From positions 64,828-128,827 of the forward strand of contig JASAOM010001066.1 of the NCBI GenBank assembly GCA_030849085.1: a stretch of 64,000 bases of DNA, read 5' to 3'. Below the pieces are notes generated by a model that did not search any database, was not told where the DNA came from, and was given only the letters and a program-made list of their open reading frames with translations. The first letter of the stretch is position 1, and each line of letters starts with the position of its first letter. The DNA is from Borovskyia barvae (taxonomy: Eukaryota; Euglenozoa; Kinetoplastea; Trypanosomatida; Trypanosomatidae). Positions 41,425-51,849 of the stretch are shown here, piece by piece. The translations under genes were made by a program, and so were the position numbers.

Positions 41425-42081
41425 ATGCCGAAGGCCAACAAGCACGCCGAGGTGAAGCCCTCCAAGTACAAGACGAGCCTATGCCAGTTCTTCGTAAGGG
41501 GTGACGAATGCCCCTATGCGGGTCGCTGTGCTTTCGCTCACGGCGAGCACGAGCTGCAGTCTGAGCCGAATAATGTTGAGTTGCTGAAAGCGACTGGGCT
41601 ACAGCGCCTCGACATTGCGCCGGATGCGAAGGAGGTCTTGCGAGTGACTTCGAACGAATCCCACTCGCAGTCGAGCAACTGCCTCAGCGACAGTGCTACG
41701 TGCGAACCTCGAGTGGTTCCTGAGGCTGTGACGGTCCCCTCCCTTCGCCCTCTGACTGTGCGCCCGCGTCGTCGCATGGTGATGGTGTCTCTCCCAAAGC
41801 AAAACACTCGGAGTGAGATGTACCAGTCTCCATATAACGTCCCTCACTTTGACCCCAGCTACAGCTGCGACGCCCAAGCCCAGCGTGGGCCGTCCGTGGC
41901 GCACGACGGATCCCCGTCAATGCGAAGCACCAACGCGTCGTATGCGGACTTTCACGTTTTTGCCAACCCCCATGAGGTTTCGTACTGCGAATGCAGCTTC
42001 TCGGCCACTTGCAGCCCTGGCCAACCTGCAAAGTATCGGCACAACCCTTACGCTCTCGGCCGCATCGCGCAGTGCGCCTAA
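41425..42081 (+). CDS. CCCH zinc-finger protein, short form
   Basis: The protein has 218 residues. Its single CCCH finger is C20-x8-C29-x5-C35-x3-H39, preceded by VKPSKYKTSL and followed by GEHEL. Register and flanks are the same as in the 830-residue protein at 34404, and the DNA over the segment before the first Cys is nearly identical, which supports a common origin. Residues 50-218 are Ser/Pro-rich, with RPRRRMVMVSL near 112-122 and no other domain. The C-terminus contains CECSF and PYALGR. Short trypanosomatid CCCH proteins of this kind regulate differentiation mRNAs; a similar role is inferred. It is followed by the longest gene-free stretch of the window, so its mRNA may carry a very long 3' UTR. 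Confidence 0.9.
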   Translation: MPKANKHAEVKPSKYKTSLCQFFVRGDECPYAGRCAFAHGEHELQSEPNNVELLKATGLQRLDIAPDAKEVLRVTSNESHSQSSNCLSDSATCEPRVVPEAVTVPSLRPLTVRPRRRMVMVSLPKQNTRSEMYQSPYNVPHFDPSYSCDAQAQRGPSVAHDGSPSMRSTNASYADFHVFANPHEVSYCECSFSATCSPGQPAKYRHNPYALGRIAQCA

Positions 42082-42662
42082 GAGGGGCGAGACGTCTCCC
42101 TCGCCATCCACCACGACGATTCGGAGAGGCGTCATTCCTTCTTTTCCTCTCCCTACCCCCTCCTCTGCTGAACCATGCCGACGTCACCACCGCGATAGCG
42201 AGAGGGGGGGGGGAGGGACGGAGAGACCGAGAAGCGAATGTGTCACTGCAGGTAAGAGTTGGACGCGCACGCTATCATCGTTCGAAGCGTATCCCACTCT
42301 AAAGCACAATCCAACCAGACCCTATCGATCTATGAAGATGGTAGTTGCATTTGCGTGTGTACGCGTGCATCTTCTATCGAGGAAATGGAGAATTTCATAA
42401 AAGCGAAACAAGAGTTGATCGAGAAGAGTTGAGGCTCGAGTGTAGGAGATGGAAATGAATGTGTGTATGTCTGTGTGTGTGTGGGGGGGGGGAGGGTAAG
42501 GGAGGAGGAGGAAAGAAGAAGAAGAAGCTAGAGCTCGTTATGCTGCTGCCTTCTTCCTTCTCTCTCACTGCAATGCAACATGCACGAAATAATAAAAAAG
42601 GAGGCGAGAGGTATCGATAGGAAGCTTACTCCGGTGTCTCTCTCCCTCCCCTCCTTCTCTCT

Positions 42663-42710
42663 CCCGCCTCAGCTCTCTCTCTCTCTCCCGCCTCAGCTCT
42701 CTCTCTCTCT
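42663..42710. repeat. Two tandem copies of a CCCGCCTCAG-(CT)n unit
   Basis: CCCGCCTCAG followed by CT repeats occurs twice in direct succession, with units of about 24 bases. Confidence 0.85.
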
Positions 42711-43035
42711 CTCCCTTTGTCTTTCGTGGTTTTCTCAATGTAAAAAGCCAAAAGGAAAGCGCTGTAGTGTTCGATATCTACTTTTCGTTTGCGCACCCGC
42801 TTCCCTTCGCCACGAGGGTGAACTGTAAGACTTTCGCTCCTGTTTCGTGCGCAGAAATGGAGCGGAGGAGATGGGCGATCGGGTGCGGTAAGGAAAGGAA
42901 ATTCGTCTTTCTTTCCATCATGTGCGTATTTGCGGTTATGGTTTCTCGAAGCGAGAGAAGAAAAAGCTCGGACATAGGTGGGGAGGGGCGGTCTATGTGT
43001 GTGTTTGTATGGTTGGATGTATGCACAGCTGCTCA

Positions 43036-43095
<60 letters not shown>

Positions 43096-43099
43096 CATA
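43036..43099. repeat. Compound microsatellite (CT)n(TA)n
   Basis: CT repeats to about 43074 are followed directly by TA repeats. Confidence 0.95.
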
Positions 43100-44405
43100 T
43101 GTGGTGACGCTTCCGCTTTCTTTTCTAACCTTTTCTAGTATCTTTGCTACTCTTCTTCACTAAATCACACTTTTCATTTTTGCGCACCCTTTAAAGTATC
43201 TTCTGTTGCGCATTCTTCGTTTTGCTTCGTTTTCTCTTTGCGCAGGTTTTCTCCGCCTTTTCTCTCTCTCTCTCTCTCTCTCTGTAAACACCTCTCACTG
43301 TCGTTCTTTCAACGAGTATCTCCTTCGCGTTCAAGTCAGTGTTGACTTACGTCGAGGTTTGCCGTTCGCTTCTCTCCTCCTTTCCCCTCGAAAAGCACAT
43401 ACACGCACAGGCACACGCAGCCGACGCCATGGGGAGGGATGCGAAACGACCACGAAACGAATAGCAGGGGAGGGGGGGGGGGATGCGGGGGTGGGGTCGG
43501 GTGGACGCTTGAAGTCGACGGGAAAGCGAACAATTAAAAGTGGTGGGTGCCGACGTTCACGTTTTTATTTTTGTCAAGTTGGGGCTGCCTAACGGGACAT
43601 CACGTTCGAATAGGAAAGGAGTAGAGGAAAGGTCGAAGTAAAATGTGCGGAGAGGAGGGGGAGGGAGGGGGGAGGAGAACCTCCCTGGAAGGAGGCGCTC
43701 GGCTGGGTGAGGCGGAAGGATTCGAACGCGAATGGCTGCTACCGCGTCGCAGGAAAATTCTTTTTCCCTCCAGGCCCCTTCTGTGCTCGTCTCTGCGGTG
43801 TTGTGGAGGGAGGGGATCGAAGGGTGGAGAAGGCGAAAAGGGAGAGGGAAGCAGAGGATGCGATGCGCTCCCCCCCTGCTGCTCGCTCGATCACGAACAG
43901 GACACGGAATCTTCACTTTGGTAACAATATAGGATTCCTTGTTCTGAGTGTGTGAGAGAGTTTGTACGTGTGTGGTTTGCGTGCGTGTAAAGGGAAGGAG
44001 ACGGGAGGCACTCCCCCGCATCTCCCTCCTGTCCCCCCCCTTCCCCCCCCTCTCTCTCTCTTTCCCCCAACTTTCTTCTCGCTCTATGCCGTTGCGCCCT
44101 CCCCCTCCCCTCGTTCCTCCTCAACGAGCGACTCGGACGAGCCGATGCCGCTATCCACCCTCGCTTCTCCCCCTCCTTTCCTTCACTCTTTTTTCGTCTC
44201 TCCTTTTTTCTTTTTTCTTCGTTGTCTTCTTCGGGCTATTTTTGGGTCTTTCCCTTCTCTTATTTTTTGGTGCTGGAAAGACGCACGATACGCTGTTGAA
44301 GTCTCTGGTGGGACCCGCCCCGCCCCACTCCAGACGAGCCCCCTCCCTTACATGGCCGCTAAGTCGCATTCGGACCGCCAGTGGAGGTGAAAAACAAAAT
44401 CATCA

Positions 44406-44440
<35 letters not shown>
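44406..44440. repeat. Compound microsatellite (CT)n(TA)n
   Basis: CT repeats to about 44422, then TA repeats to 44440; the second such junction in the 5.75-kb gap. Confidence 0.95.
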
Positions 44441-46857
44441 GTCGACATCTACTTTGTGTGTAGCTGTGTGCCGAGGGATCAGGAGGGACAGAAAAAATAA
44501 AGAGACGGACTAAAAAAGAAGAGCTGACACAAAACAGATGGACGACACGGAGGAGAAAGAGAGACAGAGGGGGCGGACGTGGGTGCCCTACCGGGAAAAT
44601 TCGGTAAGTTGTCGTGGGGTATATCTACATATATGTATCCACAGTGAAAGCCGTCCTCTCTCTCTCTCTCTGTCTCTCTGACTTCCTACTCCAGCTCCCT
44701 CCCCCCCTTCTCTCTTTTCTCGTTCTTCTTTTATTATTACGGACCTCCTCCCGCATTTTCGATGCACTCTTGCTTCGTCCCCCCCTCCAACTTTTGCTTT
44801 GCTTTGCTTTCACGCTTTCCCTTCGTTTTCGTTGGAGGGGGGGGGGAATGAGGCGAGGCGAGGAAACGTCACTTTCGGCGGTCCATATATATATACACAT
44901 ATGATAGATGTGTGCAGTTTTGCGTAGAGGTGGGTTGGATGGGTGGGGGATACGAATTTTTGCCTTTCCCTCTGTGTGTTTGTCTCTTGTGTGAAAGGAA
45001 GGGCGAGGTGGCAGAGGCCGAGGCGACCCCTGCAGAATAATTTCTTCCCCTTCTCTTCGTTTCTCCTCCTTCTCCTCCCTTTGGGGAGGCAGGAAAGCGG
45101 ATGGGACCGGGTACGAGGAGGACGGGGTGCGGTGCGGCAAATGGTGTGGGCCACTCTCGCCCCTAAGACGACAAGAGGAGGGATGATCGAAGGGAGAAAG
45201 GAGCAAAAGGGGAAGAGAGAGGAGATAGGAAAGAAAGAATAGCCCCCTTTCCCTCCCCCTCTTCATCTACTGAAATGCAACGTATAACGCTACCTCTTCA
45301 CTTTATTTCTTCCCTTTTCTCTTTTAACGCTCGTCGATGTCTCTGCTCGGCAACGGTGATGCTGCTCCCCCTTTCGTTTTCCCACTAGCGATTCATACAC
45401 CACAAATTTATACACCTGCTGATGTATCGATCGTTCCGCGCAGAGAGCGAGAGAGAGGCGGATAAGGGAGGAAAGTGAGGGATGGGCATCCCTTTCATCT
45501 TCTGTGTCTGTGACGGCTGCCATGCGTATCTTCTTTTTTTTTCTTGTGATACACAATCTAACCTCTTCTTTACGCTCTGCCGCGACTGCGTTAGCAGCGT
45601 ACGGGTGCGAGGGAATAGGTCTGGTTGAGTCGTTGGGCATGTCTCAGAAGTATTGCTTATCTAGACCCCTGGAGATGTGGAGAGACGGTATGGGCTGGAA
45701 TTGGGGACGCCGATGGGCTTTTCTCTTCTCGTCTTTCGCCGTCTTTCTTTTCTTTTCTAAGGAGGGAGGAGAGAGGGTGGGGATGAGAAGAAAGAAAAGG
45801 GACGCCCTGATCGCCTTCCCCGCCTCTTTTTTTTCTTTGAGGGAGCCCCAAGGTGCTCTGCTTGATCACTCGCTGTCGCTCTCTCAAGGTTTTTTCTCTT
45901 ACCCCCTGTAGCGGCAACGCTCCGCCATCCGCTTCACCTCTACTCTCTTCAGCTCCTCCCCCCCTCCTCTTCAGTTTTTCTGTCATTTCATCGTAGCAGC
46001 CGACAGGAAGGGGGAGAGGAGGGTGGGGGCTGGGGGGGGGAAGGTACGCGTCTTGTCAAGGATACGCAGGGTTGAGATGAGGAGAATTGACCCACCGTGG
46101 ATGAGCGACACCAGTACCTGCACGCGTACATACCACCACCACCATTGCCAAGTGCTCTCTTTCTGTGCAGGAGGAGGATAGCTCCCCAACTCGTTCATTT
46201 TGTCTCCTCCCCCATCGCTTTTTCGTGTGCGCACATGTGACGTCTCACGCGCGCTCTTTCCTCCTCCCCGCCCCCTCCTGCTCTCGCCTTCCATCTCTCT
46301 CTCTGACACTCTCATGAGCTCGCCACATTCGCTTTTCGTTCCCACATCTCCCGATCTTTTCTTTTTGCTCGTTCACGCGCGCCCCATGCCTGGACTGGTA
46401 CGCTTCCTCTGTTTTGGATGTTCCACTGGGCTCTTCCCCCCTCTTCTCCCTCTTTCTCTGTCTTTCCAGCCCTTCTCCCCGTTGCCTCTTCACCGTCTTG
46501 AGGTCTTCTCACCTTTCCTTTTGCCCTCCCCAATGTGCGGTTGTGCTTCACCCGACACCCACGCCCTTGTGTGCGGGAGTCTCTGCGGGCTTTGATAGTG
46601 ATCCTCTGCTCTCCTGTCGGTCGGTCCTCGTTTCATCGCGGAGCAGCCGCGCTGCCGAGGGGAGAGGGCGTGGGAGGGGTGGTGGTGGGGAGGGGATCAA
46701 CGATATGAATTTCCGTCTCGCCACAATTTTTTTTTCATCGCCTCTTTCCCTCGGCCCGCGCTTCTTTTTTTTTATGTCTTCGGTTTCGGGCGTTCGTTGA
46801 GTGCGCGTGAGTGTTGCACATCTTTTTTCCACCTTGATATCTCTTGAGGCCACGAAC

Positions 46858-46876
46858 ACACACACACACACACACA
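46858..46876. repeat. (CA)n microsatellite
   Basis: About 19 bases of CA repeats. Confidence 0.9.
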
Positions 46877-47835
46877 CGGTTCTCCTTTATAGAGGAGCAT
46901 AACTCCTTCTTTATTTTTTCTCTACCTCTCCCCCTTATATATATATATATATATGCTTATCCACATAAGGCTCCATAATCTTTACCTTTGACCCTGATAG
47001 AGGTAACGAGAAGACCGATCGTTGCTTTCGGTGACCTTTGCCGACCCTTCCAGGGCGTGCGTGTGCATGAAGAGGGAAGGGGGGGAGGGAGGGCAGCCCT
47101 CTTTAAGAACATAAAGGAGAGAAAGCATATCGTTCTCGAGGGAAAGAAGAGGAGGGCGTTGTTCGTACCTCGTTTCCTCTCACTGCGATGAGCCACTTCG
47201 TTCGCTTTGACAGTGTCTTCCCTCCCGGTTCCCTCTCACTACTCGGAGTCGACTGACCGACCGACTGCTATCCACGCCACTGCTGCCTATTCCCGGCGGC
47301 AAGGAGGGAGGAGAAGGGTCTGCCGCAAGCTGCTTCTCTTCCTTCTCTCTTTTTTTTTCGGTGGATGATGTGTGTATGTGTGTGTTAGTGCCATCTTCAG
47401 CATTTCGGAGTGAGCACCTCTCGGCGGGTCGAAGAGAGAGCTAGCGATATCCTAAATTGATGTATCACCGTCTGCCTTGGAGAACGCAGGATGAGCCTCC
47501 ATGGATGGGTGCGCCCCCCTTCTCCCATCCCACGCACCCTCCTCTTCTCTCATCACTCACCGTTTCTGTCCCCCCCTCTTCCTTTTCACCTTCTCACTCG
47601 TTCCTTGTGCGGTCTATGGACATGCACATGCCTCTCTCTCTATACGCCAACGCACCTGCACATGTGTATGTCTGCGTGCGCGAGCGAGCAAGAGAGAGGT
47701 AGACAGAGAAAAAAGCCTTTGCACAGTGCATTCAACTCCCCATCTCACCATCACTCCGCCCTTTCTTGTGCTCCTTTTCTTCTAGTCTTGCCCCCCCCTC
47801 TCTCCATCTCTCTTTCTTCCTCTTCGAAGTGAGAG

Positions 47836-50199
47836 ATGCAGGGACGTGGACGGTCACTCCCGGCACGAGGCCGAGCTACGGCTCCGAGACACGCTGGCCG
47901 TAGCCTCGCAACTACGCGGTTGCATCGCGGTGGTCGATCCAACTTCACGCAGCGGAGCCGCAAAGCCTCTTCAGTGGCCCCGCCGGCGTCGGATGAACTT
48001 ATGGAGAGCACGTCTTCGTTTTTTAGTGGCCTTACTGGGAGGCGTGTCTCAGCTAGCAGGGTGCCGCAACCCGTCTCCACCAACGGGATAGCTGCGACCT
48101 CCTCCGCCGCTGCTTCACCCTCTCACAGGACGGCGTTGACATCAGCCATGCCGTCGGAGGACTCAGGATACGGTGGTAAAGGCGGTGGAACCTTTGCAGC
48201 GGCGAGGACGGTCGAGGGCAGCCAGCAGACGCAGCAGAATGTCATGTGGCTGGAGTTGGGCCTCTGCAAAGCACTTGTACGAGCCGTCTCCCATCTGGGC
48301 TACCTCGCCCCCACACCCGTACAAGCAGAGGCCATCGGGCCGGCGCTTCGCGGTGCCGACGTCTGCGCCCGTGCTGTCACCGGGTCCGGCAAGTCCGCTG
48401 CTTTTCTACTGCCGCTCGCGCACCTCCTCCTCACACGCCCACCTCAAAAGGCGACGGCAATGAAGAGTCAGCGTCGCTTCATTCGCGCTGTGGTTCTGCT
48501 ACCGACACGCGAGCTTGGCGTGCAGTGCCAGCACATGCTAGCTCAACTCTTGCAGTTCACTTCAGGTCTTACGGTGGCGTTGGCGATCGGTGGCGTGGCC
48601 CCAGCTGCGCAGGAGGCTGCACTGGACGCGGTGCCAGACATCCTCGTCGCTACACCGGGCAGATTGGTGGATTACATTCACAACTACAAAAGTGGTGCAG
48701 GGCTGGACTTGACGGGTGTGGAGGTGCTTGTTCTGGACGAATGCGATAAGATGCTGACCGTCACCCTCTATGATCAAGTCCTTGACGTCTTGAACCATGT
48801 GCCCGAAGAAACACGGCAGGTGCTGATGTTCTCGGCTACCATGACGAAGGAGGTGGACGACTTCGCCTCGGAGCACCTCTTCAAACCAGTGAGCGTCGAT
48901 GTGGGTCATGTGGCGCTGCAGTCACAACTGCGCCAGCAGTTCGTGCGGATTCGCACGGACGCCGAGACTTCCCCCCTTCGCGCCACGACCGAGGTGGATG
49001 CGGAGGAAGAAAAGGCGATGCCCGAGGACAGTGAGACGCCGCGTGAGAAGAGGCTACGGGGGAAGCGGCGTCGCGCAGAGCGGGTGCACGGAGCTGGTCA
49101 TGAGGATGAAGACGACAGCCAGGGCCGCGGTTCAGGCTGCGAGAGGGAACAAGACCACATCGCAAAAGTCAAATCGCGGTACTTGGTGGCTCTCTGCCAG
49201 AACTATTTGAAGGACAAGACGATCATCTTCTGTCGCTATCGTACGACTGCACATCGGCTGGCTCTTCTCTTCAGCGCCCTTGGCTTACCAGCGGCAGAGA
49301 TCCAGGGCAACCAGTTGCAGGAGGAGCGCTTTCAAGCCTTTGACAAGTTCGCTCGCAACGAGGTACGCTACCTCATCACCACAGACGTCGCCTCCCGCGG
49401 GCTCGACATCGAGGGTGTGGCCACGGTGCTCAACTATGATCTTCCACCCACCCTGACGGCGTACATCCATCGAGTGGGCCGCACAGCGCGTATCGGACGG
49501 ACGGGCACCGCCGTTTCGCTCGTGCACGAGGTTGAGGATGCCGATATCATGCGGAAGATCCTCGCGGTGAGTGGCGCCATCAACGAGCATCAGGTGGCCA
49601 CGGTGAAGCGCCGGGATGTGTCTGAGGCGTTACTGGCTAAGACGACGGCAGACATTGACGCTGTCTTCCCGCAGGTCCGAGCCTTGCTGGCAGCAGAACA
49701 GCTCGAGGAAAAGATCGCGCAGGCCGAGAAGCGCTACGGTGCTAGCGGCAACGGGTTTATCGAGGCGGTGACAACGCAAGCCAACCGAGCGTGGTGCCTC
49801 AGTCGTGAGGAGCGCAAGAAGCGGGATGAGGAGGCACGCCGCGTCTACGAGAAGGAGGCGGAGGTCACGATAAATCATTTTCAGAATGAGCTGTCGAACT
49901 TGGAGCGGGAGGAGTCGGGCATTTTGCAGCGACAGCGGAAGGTCCGCCGGATAGAACGAGAACGGAAGGCCAAGGAGGCAGAGAAGGTCAAGTCTCGTGC
50001 CCGTGAGATGCGCCAGAAGAGCGAGAAGAAACTTCAGGCCGGAGTCGTGAAGAAGCTGAAGCAGCGTAAGCTCCGTGCAGCCGCAAAGGAGCGGCGTGCG
50101 GAGGCGCGAGTGCAGAAAGGGGTGAAGCCCTATCGGCATAAGGACGGTAAACAGCGTAATAAGAAATCGCGACATGCGAAGCGGGTAAGGAAGCACTGA
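47836..50199 (+). CDS. DEAD-box RNA helicase, DDX27/Drs1-like
   Basis: The protein has 787 residues. After a low-complexity N-terminus (1-135) the helicase core shows the Q-motif region (WLELGLCKALVRAV, then PTPVQAEAIGPAL), motif I TGSGKS with K186, PTRELG, TPGRL, motif II DECD (301-304, where this group usually has DEAD), SAT near 335, IIFCRYR, TTDVASRGLDIE and motif VI HRVGRTARIGRTG from 545. An acidic/basic insert of about 70 residues (roughly 372-443) separates the two RecA domains. The C-terminal 150 residues are a Lys/Arg-rich helix ending in a basic tail (KKSRHAKRVRKH), as in nucleolar Drs1/DDX27 proteins of 60S ribosome assembly. That role is inferred from architecture. AGs at 47784-47785 and 47828-47829 follow CT tracts and may serve as acceptors. 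Confidence 0.93.
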   Translation: MQGRGRSLPARGRATAPRHAGRSLATTRLHRGGRSNFTQRSRKASSVAPPASDELMESTSSFFSGLTGRRVSASRVPQPVSTNGIAATSSAAASPSHRTALTSAMPSEDSGYGGKGGGTFAAARTVEGSQQTQQNVMWLELGLCKALVRAVSHLGYLAPTPVQAEAIGPALRGADVCARAVTGSGKSAAFLLPLAHLLLTRPPQKATAMKSQRRFIRAVVLLPTRELGVQCQHMLAQLLQFTSGLTVALAIGGVAPAAQEAALDAVPDILVATPGRLVDYIHNYKSGAGLDLTGVEVLVLDECDKMLTVTLYDQVLDVLNHVPEETRQVLMFSATMTKEVDDFASEHLFKPVSVDVGHVALQSQLRQQFVRIRTDAETSPLRATTEVDAEEEKAMPEDSETPREKRLRGKRRRAERVHGAGHEDEDDSQGRGSGCEREQDHIAKVKSRYLVALCQNYLKDKTIIFCRYRTTAHRLALLFSALGLPAAEIQGNQLQEERFQAFDKFARNEVRYLITTDVASRGLDIEGVATVLNYDLPPTLTAYIHRVGRTARIGRTGTAVSLVHEVEDADIMRKILAVSGAINEHQVATVKRRDVSEALLAKTTADIDAVFPQVRALLAAEQLEEKIAQAEKRYGASGNGFIEAVTTQANRAWCLSREERKKRDEEARRVYEKEAEVTINHFQNELSNLEREESGILQRQRKVRRIERERKAKEAEKVKSRAREMRQKSEKKLQAGVVKKLKQRKLRAAAKERRAEARVQKGVKPYRHKDGKQRNKKSRHAKRVRKH

Positions 50200-51849
50200 T
50201 CGTCCCTGCTCTCGCCTCGCACACTTTTCCATCGTGCGTCCTTCTCCTCCACCGAAGAATGCGAGAGAGAGAGAGAGAGAGCGGGGGAAGGGGGGATTTG
50301 GCGCGGAGGAGGGATCATGAAGAGGGAGATGCCTGCATGTACGATGGTGCTCCCCCTCTCCCTCCGGCTGCCCACGTTGGCTGGTGCTTTCTCTAGGTTT
50401 GTTTGGCGATGGACATGTTATGTTCGCTGCCTCATTCGATTCACGAGCTGTCTCTGTCTCTCTCAGAGTGTGTGCGTGTGTCTGACGGTGTCCATCCGAG
50501 TCAGCGGGAGAGGCAGAGTGTGGGTGAGTGAGAGAGTGTCAGCGGGTAAGAGGAGAGGGGAGGAAAGGAAAGGAGGCTGCGCGAGCGCATCTTTCGCTAT
50601 TATCTTCCTTTCCCTCCTCTCGTTCCTCCAACTGCTTCTCATCCTTTCCGAAATACCCGTCGATTGCAGGTTTAATAATGAAGGAAGGGATGCTAAACAT
50701 TTCCGTCTAACAGCTGCGTGCCGTGGTGGGAAGGGGAAAGAGGGGAGGCGATGCCATTCACGCAATGGTAAAGAGTGTGTGTGTGTGTGTTGGGGGGGGG
50801 GCAGGGAAGAGGCGGAATGGACGGAGAAAGAGAGGGGACAGGTGTGTGTAAGTGTGTAACGGATGCGCGCCCTCTATTCTCTCCTCTTCTCCCCCTTCCT
50901 GCCTTTCCTTCTCTCGCTTTCTATCATCGTCCTGCCGTCCCACCGTGCGCGTTAATGGAGAAAGACATAATAGAATTGCGCCCGCCGGCGAAGGTAAACA
51001 CATCCGAAAAAATCGCCTCTCTCGGGGGCGGGTGGGTGGAGGGGAGCGAAGAAGCGTCGCAAAAAATGAACGGAAGAACAGAAAAAAGGGCGTTTGACTG
51101 CAGGGTGCGGGACAGCTGAGACGGTTGTGTGTACTCCACCAAGACGAGCAGCAGTCCTTCGACTCCTCGTCCCCTTCCCCCTAGGCGAACGCAGTAAGGG
51201 CTTTCTCTTTTTTTTTCACTCGCTCTCTCTCATTCCTTTGTGCTTGAGATGATGTGAAGCTCTTTGTGCGTGTGGTTTCTCTCGTCGATCGCGGCCTCAA
51301 CACATTTTTCTCCACCTTCCCCCCTTAGAAAATACCTCTTATCCATTTGCGTGCTACCGGCTTCAACCCTCTCTTCCTCTTCCCTCAACTCTACACGGGC
51401 TCTTGCACCTCTGCATCTATACTTTTCCATCTATGCACACACCTATTCACCTATACTCACACGCATGCATGGCTAGATCCCTTCAGGCGATAGATAGATA
51501 GATAGAGAGTACTCCGCGCAGGGAGGTGAACTACCTCTCCCCCTCTTTTTTGTGTGTGCGCTTCACGACGGCGTAGTCGCTCTCCGCACGACCTCAACCC
51601 GTAGAATCATCATCATAAAACATCTCTCATCCTTTCTGCTTCACAACACACGTCTGAGTGTGGCTCAGCATCCAAAATATTTTGTTGCTGTAATCCTGCT
51701 TTGGTGGGGGCTGCACGTCTTGTCGGCCTCCCCCTTCTGCGTTGTCACTCCGGCTAGTAAGTCACTCCTGTCGGCCTTAGTCGACGGCACATCCCTGCTG
51801 CACGCACTCGGTGCCTCCCCTCTCTTCCTTTCCCCCCGCCTCCTTCCCA
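50200..51849. other. 1.65-kb intergenic region
   Basis: It holds GA (50263-50280) and GT (50774-50790) runs, G runs, and a GATA repeat near 51489-51504. Pyrimidine-rich sequence leads into the carrier gene. No gene seen. Confidence 0.7.

Larger units (their letters stand above)
42082..47835. other. 5.75-kb gene-free stretch with many microsatellites
   Basis: This is the largest gap in the window. It contains a duplicated 24-base CT-rich unit (42663-42710), CT-TA compound repeats (43036-43099 and 44406-44440), CT (43260-43282), CA (46858-46876) and TA (46936-46954) runs, and alternating C/T-rich and G/A-rich blocks. Open frames on both strands are short and low complexity. Part is probably the 3' UTR of the short CCCH mRNA; a small gene or non-coding RNA cannot be ruled out. 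Confidence 0.65.

Noticed and set aside
43718-43731. B-box-like string on the minus strand (GTTCGAATCC)
   Set aside because: The flanking bases do not form a T stem and there is no upstream tRNA structure.
45522-45911. Frame with a hydrophobic start (MRIFFFFLVIH) in the 5.75-kb gap
   Set aside because: The hydrophobic start comes from a T run; the rest is low complexity, and no family is recognised. It could be rescued only by conservation.
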